This document shows positions 7,955 through 16,042 of a DNA stretch of 60,539 bases, piece after piece; positions within the stretch are counted from its first letter, which is position 1, and the number at the start of each line of letters is the position of its first letter. The stretch comes from Novosphingobium lindaniclasticum LE124. GTDB taxonomy: Bacteria > Pseudomonadota > Alphaproteobacteria > Sphingomonadales > Sphingomonadaceae. The stretch is taken from positions 1 to 60,539 of the forward strand of contig NZ_ATHL01000042.1 of the NCBI RefSeq assembly GCF_000445125.1, read 5' to 3'. A model generated the notes under the pieces. The model did not search any database and had not been told where the DNA came from. It saw only the letters and a program-made list of their open reading frames with translations. The translations under genes and the position numbers were made by a program.

Positions 7955-9370
7955 TTATGCCATGAGATCGACATGGCCGCTGCTTCTCAGCGGCCGATAG
8001 ATCGGGTCTTCGCTCCCGCCGAAACCGTCACCGGCCCCGCCGTGGGAATGGATGCCGGCCTGTCGCTGGCCCTGCTCTCCCTGCCAGCGCTGACCGCCCT
8101 GCCCGCCCGAACGGCTGTCGAAGCGCAGGGACTGCCCGTCGGAACGGATGCCGGCATCGGCCAGGGCGCGGCCCAGATCGGTGCTCTCGCGGCGCAGCAT
8201 GTCCAGCGAGGAGGCGCTGTCGGCGGAGAGGACCGCGCGAAGCACGCCGTCGTGATCGAAGGAGAGCCGCACGTCGATCCGGCCCATGTGACGGGGATCG
8301 AGGCGGATGAGCAAGTCGTCGCCGCCCTTGTCGAGCGCGCGGGCGATTTCCACGCCGATATCGTTGCCGAACTGGCCCTGCTGCACGGAAACCGTGGCGC
8401 TCTGCAGCGCCGACTGCGCCGGAGGCGCGTAGGGCAAAGCGGCGGGGCGGCTCGCGGTGCCGGTCAGGGTCTGGCTGAACAGCGGCGCGGAGAGGTTCGC
8501 GTCGGACGAAGCCGGGCCCTGGTCGGGCGCGCGCTCGGCGGTCGTGCCGGCACCGGCCGCGGCATTCTGGCTGCGCGCGCCGGATGGCTCCTGCGCAGCC
8601 TGCCCGTGAGCAAGGGATGACGCTGCCGCACCGGGCTTGGCAAGCTTGCCGGAGATCCCGGCGCTGCCTTCGCCGTTGTCCTTTCCGGCCTCGGGCTCGG
8701 CAGCCCCCTCGCCGTGCGCAGACGGCGGCGCGACCGCGAGCTGCGGCTGGATCGAGGGCGCTGCGGTCGGCTGAGTTTGGGAAACCGGGACCTGGAGAGC
8801 CAGTGCGGCGGCGGCGTCACCCTGATCGTGCTTTGCGGCCGGCAGGTCGGCATCGTCCTGCGCGGAGGGATCGTCTGCAGCGCCGTCCGATGGCGCGGTC
8901 GATGCCGTGGGCTCGGCGGAAGCGGCCTGCTCGACGAGTTGCGGCAGGATCGGCTGATCCGCGGCGACTTGCGGCTTGATGTGATCGGCAGCGGGAGCGG
9001 CATCGGCGTCACCGGGCTTGCTGTCCGCCGGTTTGGCATCCGCAGGTCTGGCCTGCTGTGCGCTCGTCGGCGGCTGGGCCTCGGCTGTCATCGGCGGCAG
9101 CAGCGCCGGATCGCCTGCCAGGGTGTCGGCGGGGGTAGCCGGAGCCGTCGCCAGCTCGCTCGCGGCAGCCTGCTCGCTGCCGGAACCTGCCGCCGCCTCG
9201 CCGGGCGTTCCGGCGATCGACGACGACGCCTGGGTCATGCCGAGCAGCGACTGGAACGATCCCGCAGCCTGTTTCGCACTCGTCAGGGAGCCGTTGCCGG
9301 CAAGACCGTCAGCGGCTGCGGCGCCGCTCGGCTGCGCCATGGGAAACAGGGAACTCACGGAAACCGGCAT
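7955..9370 (-). CDS. fliK: Flagellar hook-length control protein FliK
   Basis: 471 residues. A long low-complexity Ala/Pro/Asp/Gln-rich region (first 330 residues or so) is followed by the compact Flg_hook C-terminal domain. That domain contains IGVEIARALDKGGDDLLIRL, DPRHMGRIDVRLSF and LDMLRRESTDLGRALADAGI. FliK measures hook length and switches export specificity through FlhB. The disordered N-terminal part and conserved C-terminus are the normal FliK arrangement. The ATG at 9370 has GGGAGA about ten bases upstream and is preferred to an ATG at 9397. It lies between flhA and flgD in the same orientation. Confidence 0.9.
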   Translation of the reverse strand: MPVSVSSLFPMAQPSGAAAADGLAGNGSLTSAKQAAGSFQSLLGMTQASSSIAGTPGEAAAGSGSEQAAASELATAPATPADTLAGDPALLPPMTAEAQPPTSAQQARPADAKPADSKPGDADAAPAADHIKPQVAADQPILPQLVEQAASAEPTASTAPSDGAADDPSAQDDADLPAAKHDQGDAAAALALQVPVSQTQPTAAPSIQPQLAVAPPSAHGEGAAEPEAGKDNGEGSAGISGKLAKPGAAASSLAHGQAAQEPSGARSQNAAAGAGTTAERAPDQGPASSDANLSAPLFSQTLTGTASRPAALPYAPPAQSALQSATVSVQQGQFGNDIGVEIARALDKGGDDLLIRLDPRHMGRIDVRLSFDHDGVLRAVLSADSASSLDMLRRESTDLGRALADAGIRSDGQSLRFDSRSGGQGGQRWQGEQGQRQAGIHSHGGAGDGFGGSEDPIYRPLRSSGHVDLMA

Positions 9371-9452
9371 TACAAGACGTCTCCCGGCCGGCGACATGCG
9401 GCCATCACTTCATCATAGAGGAATTGCGGGCGGCCCGGTCGCGCCTGGGCCA

Positions 9453-11552
9453 TTAGCCCAACGTGCCCAGGCTGCGCAGCCGGGCGCGCGGGTGGATCTC
9501 GTTCTGAGAGAGCACGACCGTCGCGGGGCGGACGCGTTCGATGATCGAGCGGACGAATGGCCGCAGGGGCGGGCTCGTCAGCAGGCACGGGATCTCGCCC
9601 TGCCCCGCGAGGCGGTCGTAAGTGTCGCGCACCGTAGCGATGAAAGCCTGGAGCTGCGAAGGCGCCATGGCGAGGTGACGATCGTCGCCCTGGCCGACAA
9701 TGGCCTCGCCGAAAGCCTCGTCCCACTCGCCGCCGAGGGTGACGATGGGGATCGTCCCGTCGAACGTCTGCTGCGCCGAGATCTGCCGGGCCAGCCGGGC
9801 GCGGACATGTTCGGTCACCTGGGTGAGGTTGCCGGTCATTGCCGTCGCTTCGGCCACGCCTTCCAGGATCGTGGGAACGTCGCGGATCGAGATGCCTTCG
9901 GACAGCAGGTTCTGGAGCACGCGCTGGACGCCGGAGATCGAGATCTTGCTCGGAATCAGGTCCGCGATCAGCTTCTCGGTGTCCTTGTGGACCTCGTTCA
10001 GCAGCTTCTGCGTCTCGGTGTAGGAGAGCAGGTCCGCGATGTTGTCCTTGACGATCTCGGTCAGGTGGGTGGTGACGACCGTGCCGCAATCGACCACGGT
10101 GAGGCCGCGGAAGCCGGCTTCCTGCCGCATGTCGCGGTCGATCCAGAGCGCAGGAAGCTGGAACACCGGCTCCTTCGTCGGCTCGCCGCGGATGCCGACG
10201 TCCTGGCCGCCGGCGTTGATCACCAGCAGCTTGCCGATGCGCAGTTCGCCGCGCGCGATCTCCGTCTCCTTGACGTAGACGATGTATTCGTTGGGCTTGA
10301 GCGCCATGTTGTCGAGGATGCGGACCGAAGGCAGCACGAAGCCGTAGTCGATAGCCATCTGGCGGCGAAGCGCACGGACCTGGTCGTCCAGGCGCGGCTC
10401 GGCCTGGGAATCGTTGATGAGCGGCAGCAGGCCATAGCCCAGCTCGATACGCAGCGCGTCGATGGCCAGCGTGCGCGAGATCGGCTCCTCGGCCTGCGCC
10501 TCCATCTGTTGCTGCTCGGCCATGGCCTCCTGCATGCGCTCCTGCGCGGCATTGGCCTCGGCCTTGCGCGCCATCGACCAGGCTGCCCATCCGCAGAGCC
10601 CCGCCATCGCCGCGAAAGGAACGAACGGCAGCCCCGGCATCAGCGCCAGCACGCCCATCAGCACCGCGACGATGCCGAACGCCTTGGGATAGCGGCCGAG
10701 CTGGTCGCCCAGCGCCGCGCCGGTCTTGCCGACGACGCCGCCCTTTGACACCAGCAGGCCCGCAGCCGTGGAGACGATCAGCGCCGGGATCTGGCTGACC
10801 AGGCCGTCGCCCACGGTGAGGATGGTGTACGTGGTGAAGGCTTCGCCGAACGGCACGCCGTGGATGGCGACGCCGATGATCAGGCCGACCACGATATTGA
10901 TCGCGGTGATCAGCAGACCGGCGACGGCATCGCCCTTCACGAACTTCGAGGCACCGTCCATGGCGCCGTAGAAGCCGCTCTCCGCCTCGATCTCGGCGCG
11001 GCGTTCGCGCGCCTGGGTTTCGGTGATGGTGCCGGCGTTGAGGTCGGCGTCGATCGCCATCTGCTTGCCGGGCATGGCATCGAGGCTGAAGCGCGCCGCC
11101 ACTTCGGCGATCCGGCCCGCGCCCTTGGTGATGACCACGAAGTTGATGACGATGAGGATCGCGAAGATGGTGAGGCCGATGACGGTCTCGCCGCCCATGA
11201 GGAACTCGCCGAAGGCCGCGATCACGCCGCCCGCCGCCTGGTGCCCCTCGTGCCCATGGCCGAGGATCAGGCGAGTCGAGGCGAGGTTGAGGCCCAGACG
11301 CAGCATCGTCACGATCAGCAGGATCGTCGGGAAGCTCGAAAGTTGCAGCGGCTTCTCGATGAACAGCGCCGTCATCAGGATCAGCACCGAGGCGGTGATC
11401 GACAGGGCCAGGCCCATGTCCAGCATCCAGCCCGGCATCGGCAGGATCAGCATGCCGATGATGGCACTGACGCCCAGCGCCAGCGCGAGATCACGGCTGG
11501 GGCCGAGGCGGGTCAGCAACTGCTCCAGCCTTTGAGAGACGATTGCGTTCAT
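9453..11552 (-). CDS. flhA: Flagellar biosynthesis protein FlhA
   Basis: A 699-residue export-gate protein: an N-terminal half with about eight membrane helices, then a cytosolic domain. The FHIPEP-type region includes SAGLLVSKGG-like VSTAAGLLVSKGG, GDGLVSQIPALIVSTAAG and RFSLDAMPGKQMAIDADLNA. It forms the nonameric ring that docks chaperone-substrate complexes in the flagellar type III secretion apparatus. Length is typical. The gene follows the flbD-like gene by about 22 bases and precedes fliK, matching the flbD-flhA neighbourhood known in Caulobacter. Confidence 0.98.
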   Translation of the reverse strand: MNAIVSQRLEQLLTRLGPSRDLALALGVSAIIGMLILPMPGWMLDMGLALSITASVLILMTALFIEKPLQLSSFPTILLIVTMLRLGLNLASTRLILGHGHEGHQAAGGVIAAFGEFLMGGETVIGLTIFAILIVINFVVITKGAGRIAEVAARFSLDAMPGKQMAIDADLNAGTITETQARERRAEIEAESGFYGAMDGASKFVKGDAVAGLLITAINIVVGLIIGVAIHGVPFGEAFTTYTILTVGDGLVSQIPALIVSTAAGLLVSKGGVVGKTGAALGDQLGRYPKAFGIVAVLMGVLALMPGLPFVPFAAMAGLCGWAAWSMARKAEANAAQERMQEAMAEQQQMEAQAEEPISRTLAIDALRIELGYGLLPLINDSQAEPRLDDQVRALRRQMAIDYGFVLPSVRILDNMALKPNEYIVYVKETEIARGELRIGKLLVINAGGQDVGIRGEPTKEPVFQLPALWIDRDMRQEAGFRGLTVVDCGTVVTTHLTEIVKDNIADLLSYTETQKLLNEVHKDTEKLIADLIPSKISISGVQRVLQNLLSEGISIRDVPTILEGVAEATAMTGNLTQVTEHVRARLARQISAQQTFDGTIPIVTLGGEWDEAFGEAIVGQGDDRHLAMAPSQLQAFIATVRDTYDRLAGQGEIPCLLTSPPLRPFVRSIIERVRPATVVLSQNEIHPRARLRSLGTLG

Positions 11553-11574
11553 CGCTTAACCGGGTTCCGAAAGT

Positions 11575-12039
11575 TCAGTGACGGATCAGGCCGGGCGGCA
11601 CCGGAACGCCGTCGGACAGGAAAGTGCGCAGCTTGTTGCGCATGGTGCGAACCGAAATGCCGAGCATGGACGCTGCACTGGTGCGGTTGCCCCGGCAATG
11701 CTCCAGCGTCTTGAGGATCAGTTCCCGCTCGACGTCGGCGATGTTCTGGCCCACCAGCTCGGAGACCGCCATGCCGACCGAAGGCGCGGCCGAAGCTGCA
11801 CCTTCGCGAGAAAGCCGCTCCCCGCGCAGGCGGGAAAGGACGTCCTCCAGGTTCACGGCGATATCGACGACCACCAGGTCATCGCGCGCCCGGTGCCAGT
11901 CCTCCAGCACCGTGGATGTGGCCGTGCCCACGGCGATGCTGGCGGCGGAACCGCGCACCATCTCCACCGCGAGACCCATCGCGTTTCCGAGATCGCCGAC
12001 CAGCATCAGCCGGGTGGGATCGGTTTCGGAAACGGGCAT
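11575..12039 (-). CDS. FlbD-like regulator lacking the AAA+ domain
   Basis: A 154-residue protein. Residues 1-75 resemble the degenerate receiver domain of FlbD (LMLVGDLGNAMGLAVEMV, DLVVVDIAVNLEDVLSRL). The C-terminus is a Fis-type helix-turn-helix (DVERELILKTLEHCRGNRTS then AASMLGISVRTMRNKLRTF). The central AAA+ ATPase with its Walker motifs and the GAFTGA loop, present in the roughly 450-residue Caulobacter FlbD, is absent and replaced by a short linker. It could still bind DNA but could not remodel sigma-54 holoenzyme. Position between fliN and flhA is that of flbD in Caulobacter. The start overlaps the fliN stop (TGATG); the ATG at 12042 is an alternative. Confidence 0.85.
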   Translation of the reverse strand: MPVSETDPTRLMLVGDLGNAMGLAVEMVRGSAASIAVGTATSTVLEDWHRARDDLVVVDIAVNLEDVLSRLRGERLSREGAASAAPSVGMAVSELVGQNIADVERELILKTLEHCRGNRTSAASMLGISVRTMRNKLRTFLSDGVPVPPGLIRH

Positions 12040-12398
12040 CATGCCTCCTGCCGGACGATTTCGGTGAGCGTGATGCCCAGCGTGCTGTCGATCAGCACGA
12101 CTTCGCCGCGCGCGATCAGGCGGTTGTTGACGAAGATGTCCACCGGCTCGCCGACGCGGCGGTCGAGTTCCACCACCATGCCCGGCTTCAGGCGCAGCAG
12201 TTCGCCGATGTCCATCCGCGAACGGCCGAGCACGGCCTGGACTTTCACCGGCACGTCGAACACGGCCTGGAGATCGTCAGGGGTAGGCGGCGTGGTCGGA
12301 CGCGGCGGAATGGCCGTCTCTTCCAGGTTCACGTCTGCGGGCATTTCGTCGGTCAGGTGAGCAGGCGCCAGTTGGCGCGGCTCGAGCTCGTCGCTCAT
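12039..12398 (-). CDS. fliN: Flagellar motor switch protein FliN (119 residues)
   Basis: An acidic/proline-rich N-terminal tail of about 45 residues precedes a SpoA domain: AVFDVPVKVQAVLGRSRMDI, LLRLKPGMVVELDRRVGEPV and NNRLIARGEVVLID. FliN forms the lower C-ring with FliM and binds FliH. The gene starts just after the fliF stop; the third of three clustered ATGs (12398) has GAAAGG at proper spacing and is chosen. It overlaps the flbD-like gene. A second, shorter SpoA protein is encoded at 27430, so the cell has two FliN paralogues. Confidence 0.92.
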   Translation of the reverse strand: MSDELEPRQLAPAHLTDEMPADVNLEETAIPPRPTTPPTPDDLQAVFDVPVKVQAVLGRSRMDIGELLRLKPGMVVELDRRVGEPVDIFVNNRLIARGEVVLIDSTLGITLTEIVRQEA

Positions 12399-12409
12399 GG
12401 TCATACCTT

Positions 12410-14020
12410 TCAGCTGTTCATCCACTGACGGATTACGGATGCGGATTCTGCGGGACTGGCCGAGATGGCGTCACCTATGCGGCGCAGGGCGGAGAGCTTG
12501 ATACGCCCGTCCACTTGCGCCAGCGCGATTTCCTGGTCGAGCATCTCGCCCTCGGCCGCGCGCTTTTCCTCAAGCTGGCGCAGGGCCTCCTCGTCGCCTT
12601 CGGCGGCACGCTCGTTGAGCGCCATCAGTTCGGCCTCGTCCGCCGTCAGGCGCTGCTCGACCACGCCTTCGACCAGCGGCGGCGGGGCCAGCTTGGGCTT
12701 CAGCATCTTGATGGCGAAGAGGATCACGCCGCCGACGATCAGGACCTTCAGAACGTCGAAGATGCGCTCCCAGGTGAGGCCGAAGGGCAGGCCGCCGCTC
12801 GCACCCTCAAGGTCGGTCGGCGCATTGAAGGCCATGTTCTCGACCACGACGCTGTCGCCGCGCTCGGCATCGAAGCCCACCGCGTTTTCGACCAGGCGCT
12901 GGAGGCGCTGCACTTGCGCCGCCGGCAGGCCCTGCGGGCCGCCGTCGACCATGACTGCCACGGTCAGGCGCTTGACCTGGCCGGGCGTGCGCACCGCGAC
13001 CTTCTGGGTGCGGCTGTTCTGGTAGGTGACGTCTTCCGAAGTCTCGTTCTGCGCCGAACGGCGCGCGTCGCCGCCATTGCCGTTGACGTTGCCCTGGTTG
13101 TCGGGAAGCTGCGCGCCCACCGTGACGCCTTCGGCGCCCGCGGAGTTCTCGTCGCTTTGGTTGCTTGATTCCACGGTGGTCTGATGCGCGATGACCTGGG
13201 TGTCGGGATCGAAGACTTCCGATTCCTCGCGCACCTGGTCGCGTTCGAGCACGGCGGCCACTTCGGCGCGCACTTTGCCCTGGCCGACGATCGGCTCGAT
13301 CATCGACTCGATCTCGCTGCGCAGGCGCGCTTCGACCGAGTTCTGGCGATCTTCCAGATTGCCCGCGCCGGCGTCGCCGCCCTCGCCCGCCCGCGCCAGC
13401 AGCGCGCCGGTCTGGTCCACGATCGAAACCGCCTCGGGATTGAGATCGGGCACGGCGGAGGCGACGAGGTAGCGAATCGCCTGGATCTGCTCGCCGGAAA
13501 GGCGGCCGTTGGTCTTCACCGTAACGGCGGCGCTGGCCTTGCGCGGATCGGTTTCGAACATCGCGCGCTCGGGCATGACGACGTGGACGCGGGCCTTGCT
13601 GACCTTTTCCAGGCTCTCGATCGAACGGACCAGTTCGCCTTCGATGGCGCGCGTCTCGTTCAGCTTGGCGCGCGACGAGGAGATGCCGAATGGCTCCTCC
13701 GCGTCGAGCACGTCATAGCCGATCTTGCCGCCGAGCTGCTCCGACGCCATCGACATGCGCAGCTGGGCGAGCTTGTCGACCGGGGCCATGACGGCGGTGC
13801 CATCGGCCGAGATCTGGAAGGGAACGTTCTGCCCCTTCAGCTTCTCGGTGATCGACTGGGCGGCCGAGGGATCGAGGTCGGTATAGAGATAGCCCATCTC
13901 CGCCGCAGGACTGCGGAAGGCCATCCATCCAAGCCCGACCAGCATGGCCAGGGCCACGCCGCCCATCAGCAGGGCCCGACGGGGGCCGATCTGCTCGATA
14001 AAGTTCCGCAACGGGTTCAA
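12410..14020 (-). CDS. fliF: Flagellar MS-ring protein FliF
   Basis: A 536-residue protein with the first transmembrane helix at residues 16-35 and ring-building motifs YLYTDLDPSAAQSITEKL and FGISSSRAKLNETRAIEGEL. A long periplasmic region follows, then a second helix near residues 430-450 (IFDVLKVLIVGGVILFAIK) and a cytosolic tail that binds FliG. FliF nucleates basal-body assembly. It heads the fliF-fliN-flbD-like-flhA-fliK-flgD run. Its upstream region carries both a TCCTATAAT box and a GGCAA-N3-TTGCC palindrome. Confidence 0.97.
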   Translation of the reverse strand: MNPLRNFIEQIGPRRALLMGGVALAMLVGLGWMAFRSPAAEMGYLYTDLDPSAAQSITEKLKGQNVPFQISADGTAVMAPVDKLAQLRMSMASEQLGGKIGYDVLDAEEPFGISSSRAKLNETRAIEGELVRSIESLEKVSKARVHVVMPERAMFETDPRKASAAVTVKTNGRLSGEQIQAIRYLVASAVPDLNPEAVSIVDQTGALLARAGEGGDAGAGNLEDRQNSVEARLRSEIESMIEPIVGQGKVRAEVAAVLERDQVREESEVFDPDTQVIAHQTTVESSNQSDENSAGAEGVTVGAQLPDNQGNVNGNGGDARRSAQNETSEDVTYQNSRTQKVAVRTPGQVKRLTVAVMVDGGPQGLPAAQVQRLQRLVENAVGFDAERGDSVVVENMAFNAPTDLEGASGGLPFGLTWERIFDVLKVLIVGGVILFAIKMLKPKLAPPPLVEGVVEQRLTADEAELMALNERAAEGDEEALRQLEEKRAAEGEMLDQEIALAQVDGRIKLSALRRIGDAISASPAESASVIRQWMNS

Positions 14021-14068
14021 AAGTCGCCTCGTATGTCAGCGGCGTCACCCCGTGGTGTCGCCCCTGAC

Positions 14069-14077
14069 ATTATAGGA
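14069..14077 (-). promoter_or_regulatory. TCCTATAAT box upstream of fliF
   Basis: Exact TCCTATAAT followed by GTCAGG, 48 bases before the fliF start codon. It resembles a -10 element and matches boxes at other flagellar units in this window. Confidence 0.7.
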
Positions 14078-14087
14078 TAATCGGCTA

Positions 14088-14100
14088 GGCAACTCTTGCC
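14088..14100. promoter_or_regulatory. GGCAA-N3-TTGCC palindrome upstream of fliF
   Basis: Perfect inverted repeat GGCAACTCTTGCC located 10 bases upstream of the fliF TCCTATAAT box. The same GGCA-N5-TGCC layout recurs near flgC/fliN2 and fliL/flgF. It is a candidate regulator-binding site, possibly for the FlbD-like protein. Confidence 0.55.
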
Positions 14101-14115
14101 GGTATCGCGAAAAGT

Positions 14116-14802
14116 TTATTCGCCCGCTTCCTGCCCCGATCGGTCGCCCGTTTGCGGCGCCAGAACGCCGGCCAGTTCGGCCAGGACCGCCGCGCGTCGC
14201 GCGCCCGCATCGACGTTGAGACCGCCTTCCGCCCAGCCAATATGGGCATCGCCCAGGGGCAGGGCATCATCGTCGACGACGACGATCGACATCGACCGAC
14301 GCTCACGCGCGCGGCGCTCCTCGACGAGGCGCTCGATGTCCTCGCGCATTGCCGGATTGGCGCGGATTGCCAGCGCGGTATCGCGCGAGACCTGATCGAG
14401 CGCGCGCGTCAGCGCCTCGTCGATGGCGCGGGCGGGCTGCGCGGCGATGACATGGCCGGCCAGCAGTTCCGCCGCCTGAAGCGCGATCGCTCCCGCTTCG
14501 GCGACGACCTGGTCCATCACCGCATCGAAGCGGCGCTCGACATCGTCGATCGAGGCATGGAGCGCATCGGTGGCGGCCAGCATGGCTTCCGCCCGCTCGC
14601 CACGCGCCTGCTCCAGCCCGGCTTCGAAACCGTCTACCCGTGCCCGCGCGAGTTCGGCGACGTGATCCTCGTGCAGGCGTTCGATCCGCGCCTGGAGTTC
14701 CTCGACATGTTCGCGCAACGCGTCATGCCGCCCCTCGTCGACAACCGGCTCGTTGGTATCGAAACGGAATATCCTGTCGAAACCGAATGGCTGAATGGTC
14801 AT
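14116..14802 (-). CDS. fliH: Flagellar export ATPase regulator FliH
   Basis: A 228-residue soluble protein. After a short N-terminus beginning MTIQPFGFDRIFRFD comes a long charged amphipathic helix (HVEELQARIERLHEDHVAEL) and the FliH/YscL C-terminal domain with LAIRANPAMREDIERLVEER and DALPLGDAHIGWAEGGLNVD. FliH is a stator-like regulator that tethers the ATPase FliI to the C-ring. The ATG at 14802 has GGAGG at 5-base spacing and is preferred to ATGs at 14817 and 14850. It follows fliG by about 115 bases and precedes the fliF promoter region. Confidence 0.87.
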   Translation of the reverse strand: MTIQPFGFDRIFRFDTNEPVVDEGRHDALREHVEELQARIERLHEDHVAELARARVDGFEAGLEQARGERAEAMLAATDALHASIDDVERRFDAVMDQVVAEAGAIALQAAELLAGHVIAAQPARAIDEALTRALDQVSRDTALAIRANPAMREDIERLVEERRARERRSMSIVVVDDDALPLGDAHIGWAEGGLNVDAGARRAAVLAELAGVLAPQTGDRSGQEAGE

Positions 14803-14919
14803 GGGATCCTCCATCATCGCCGCACCCTCGGAATTCGTGAACGGTATCATTAGCCTAGCTCGCGCCAGGACGAAACAGGCATCCGCCTGTCTCGAGCGGC
14901 GTGAGCTTGGACAAAGACA

Positions 14920-15948
14920 TCAATAAATCATCGCGTCGTCGCTCTTGGGATCGACGAGCATGATCTCGCCGCGGTCGCCCAGCGACTTGGCCAGACGCAC
15001 GAGCGAGGTCTGCGCTTCCTCGCATTCGCGTGCGCGGACCGGGCCCATGGCGGCCATGTCGTCGCGCATCAGCTTGGCGGCGCGCTCGGTCATGGCACCG
15101 AAGAACATCTTCTTCATCTCGTCCGGCGCGCCCTTGAGCGCCAGCGCCAGTTCGCGCTTGTTGCAATTGCGCACGATCGTCTGGATCGCGCCCGGCAGCA
15201 GGTTGCCGAGGTCCTCGAAGGTGAACATGAGCGCGCGGATGCGTTCGGCCGATTCCGGCGCCTTCTCGTCGAGCGCGCCGAGCATGGCTTCCTCGGTTGA
15301 GCGGTCCAGCGCGTTGAACAGTTCGGCCATGGTCTCGTGCGGATCGCGGCGCTGGGCACGCGACAGATTGGTCATGAACTCGCTCTTGAGCGTCTGTTCG
15401 ACCTGGACGATCACGTCCTTCTGCACGGTGTCCATGCGCAGCATGCGCATGACGACGTCGGTGGCGAATTCGCGCGGCAGTTCCGACAGCACGCGCGCGG
15501 CATGGTCCGGGCGCAGCTTGTGCAGGATCACCGCAACGGTCTGCGGATATTCGTTCTTGAGATAGCCCGCGAGCACCGCCTCGCTGACGTTGGACAGCTT
15601 GTCCCACATCGTGCGACCGGAAGGACCGCGAATGTCCTCCATGATCTCCTTGACGCGATCTGCCGAGAGAATGCCTTCGAGCAGGCGCTCGGTCGTCTCG
15701 TAGGAGCCGTGGAGCGAGGCCATGCTCGACACTTCGCCGGAGAACTGCACCAGCAGATGCTCGACCACGACCGAGGGCACCCGGCCGAGCTGGGCGATCG
15801 TGGCGGACAGCTCCTTGATCTCGTCGGTATTGAGCTGCTCCCAGATCGGACCGCCATGGTCGCGGCCGAGAGCGAGCATCAGCGCGGCGGCGCGCTGCAT
15901 TCCCGAGTATTTCTTGAGCTCCGGCGGCTCAACCACCGCGGCCATCAT
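14920..15948 (-). CDS. fliG: Flagellar motor switch protein FliG
   Basis: A 342-residue C-ring protein with three FliG domains: N-terminal GMQRAAALMLALGRDHGGPI, middle LRPDHAARVLSELPREFATD, and C-terminal MFTFEDLGNLLPGAIQTIVR. The C-terminal part also has charged helices that interact with MotA. It sets rotation direction with FliM and FliN and anchors the C-ring to FliF. The ATG at 15948 is chosen over a GTG at 15954. Unlike the Caulobacter operon, where fliF precedes fliG, here fliG-fliH are upstream of fliF, with a separate promoter region between. Confidence 0.97.
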   Translation of the reverse strand: MMAAVVEPPELKKYSGMQRAAALMLALGRDHGGPIWEQLNTDEIKELSATIAQLGRVPSVVVEHLLVQFSGEVSSMASLHGSYETTERLLEGILSADRVKEIMEDIRGPSGRTMWDKLSNVSEAVLAGYLKNEYPQTVAVILHKLRPDHAARVLSELPREFATDVVMRMLRMDTVQKDVIVQVEQTLKSEFMTNLSRAQRRDPHETMAELFNALDRSTEEAMLGALDEKAPESAERIRALMFTFEDLGNLLPGAIQTIVRNCNKRELALALKGAPDEMKKMFFGAMTERAAKLMRDDMAAMGPVRARECEEAQTSLVRLAKSLGDRGEIMLVDPKSDDAMIY

Positions 15949-16010
15949 GGTCACTTCGATACCCCCGAAAAATTGCTCGATTCCGCACGGTTTGGGCGTT
16001 GTTCCCTCTA

Positions 16011-16019
16011 TTTATAGGA
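16011..16019 (-). promoter_or_regulatory. TCCTATAAA box upstream of fliG
   Basis: TCCTATAAA followed by TAGAGG, 62 bases before the fliG ATG. TTGCG lies 16 bases upstream. On the plus strand the same region reads TCTATTTATAGG and might also serve the divergent beta-propeller gene. Confidence 0.65.
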
Positions 16020-16042
16020 GGAAGACGAAGCGCAACTGCCCG

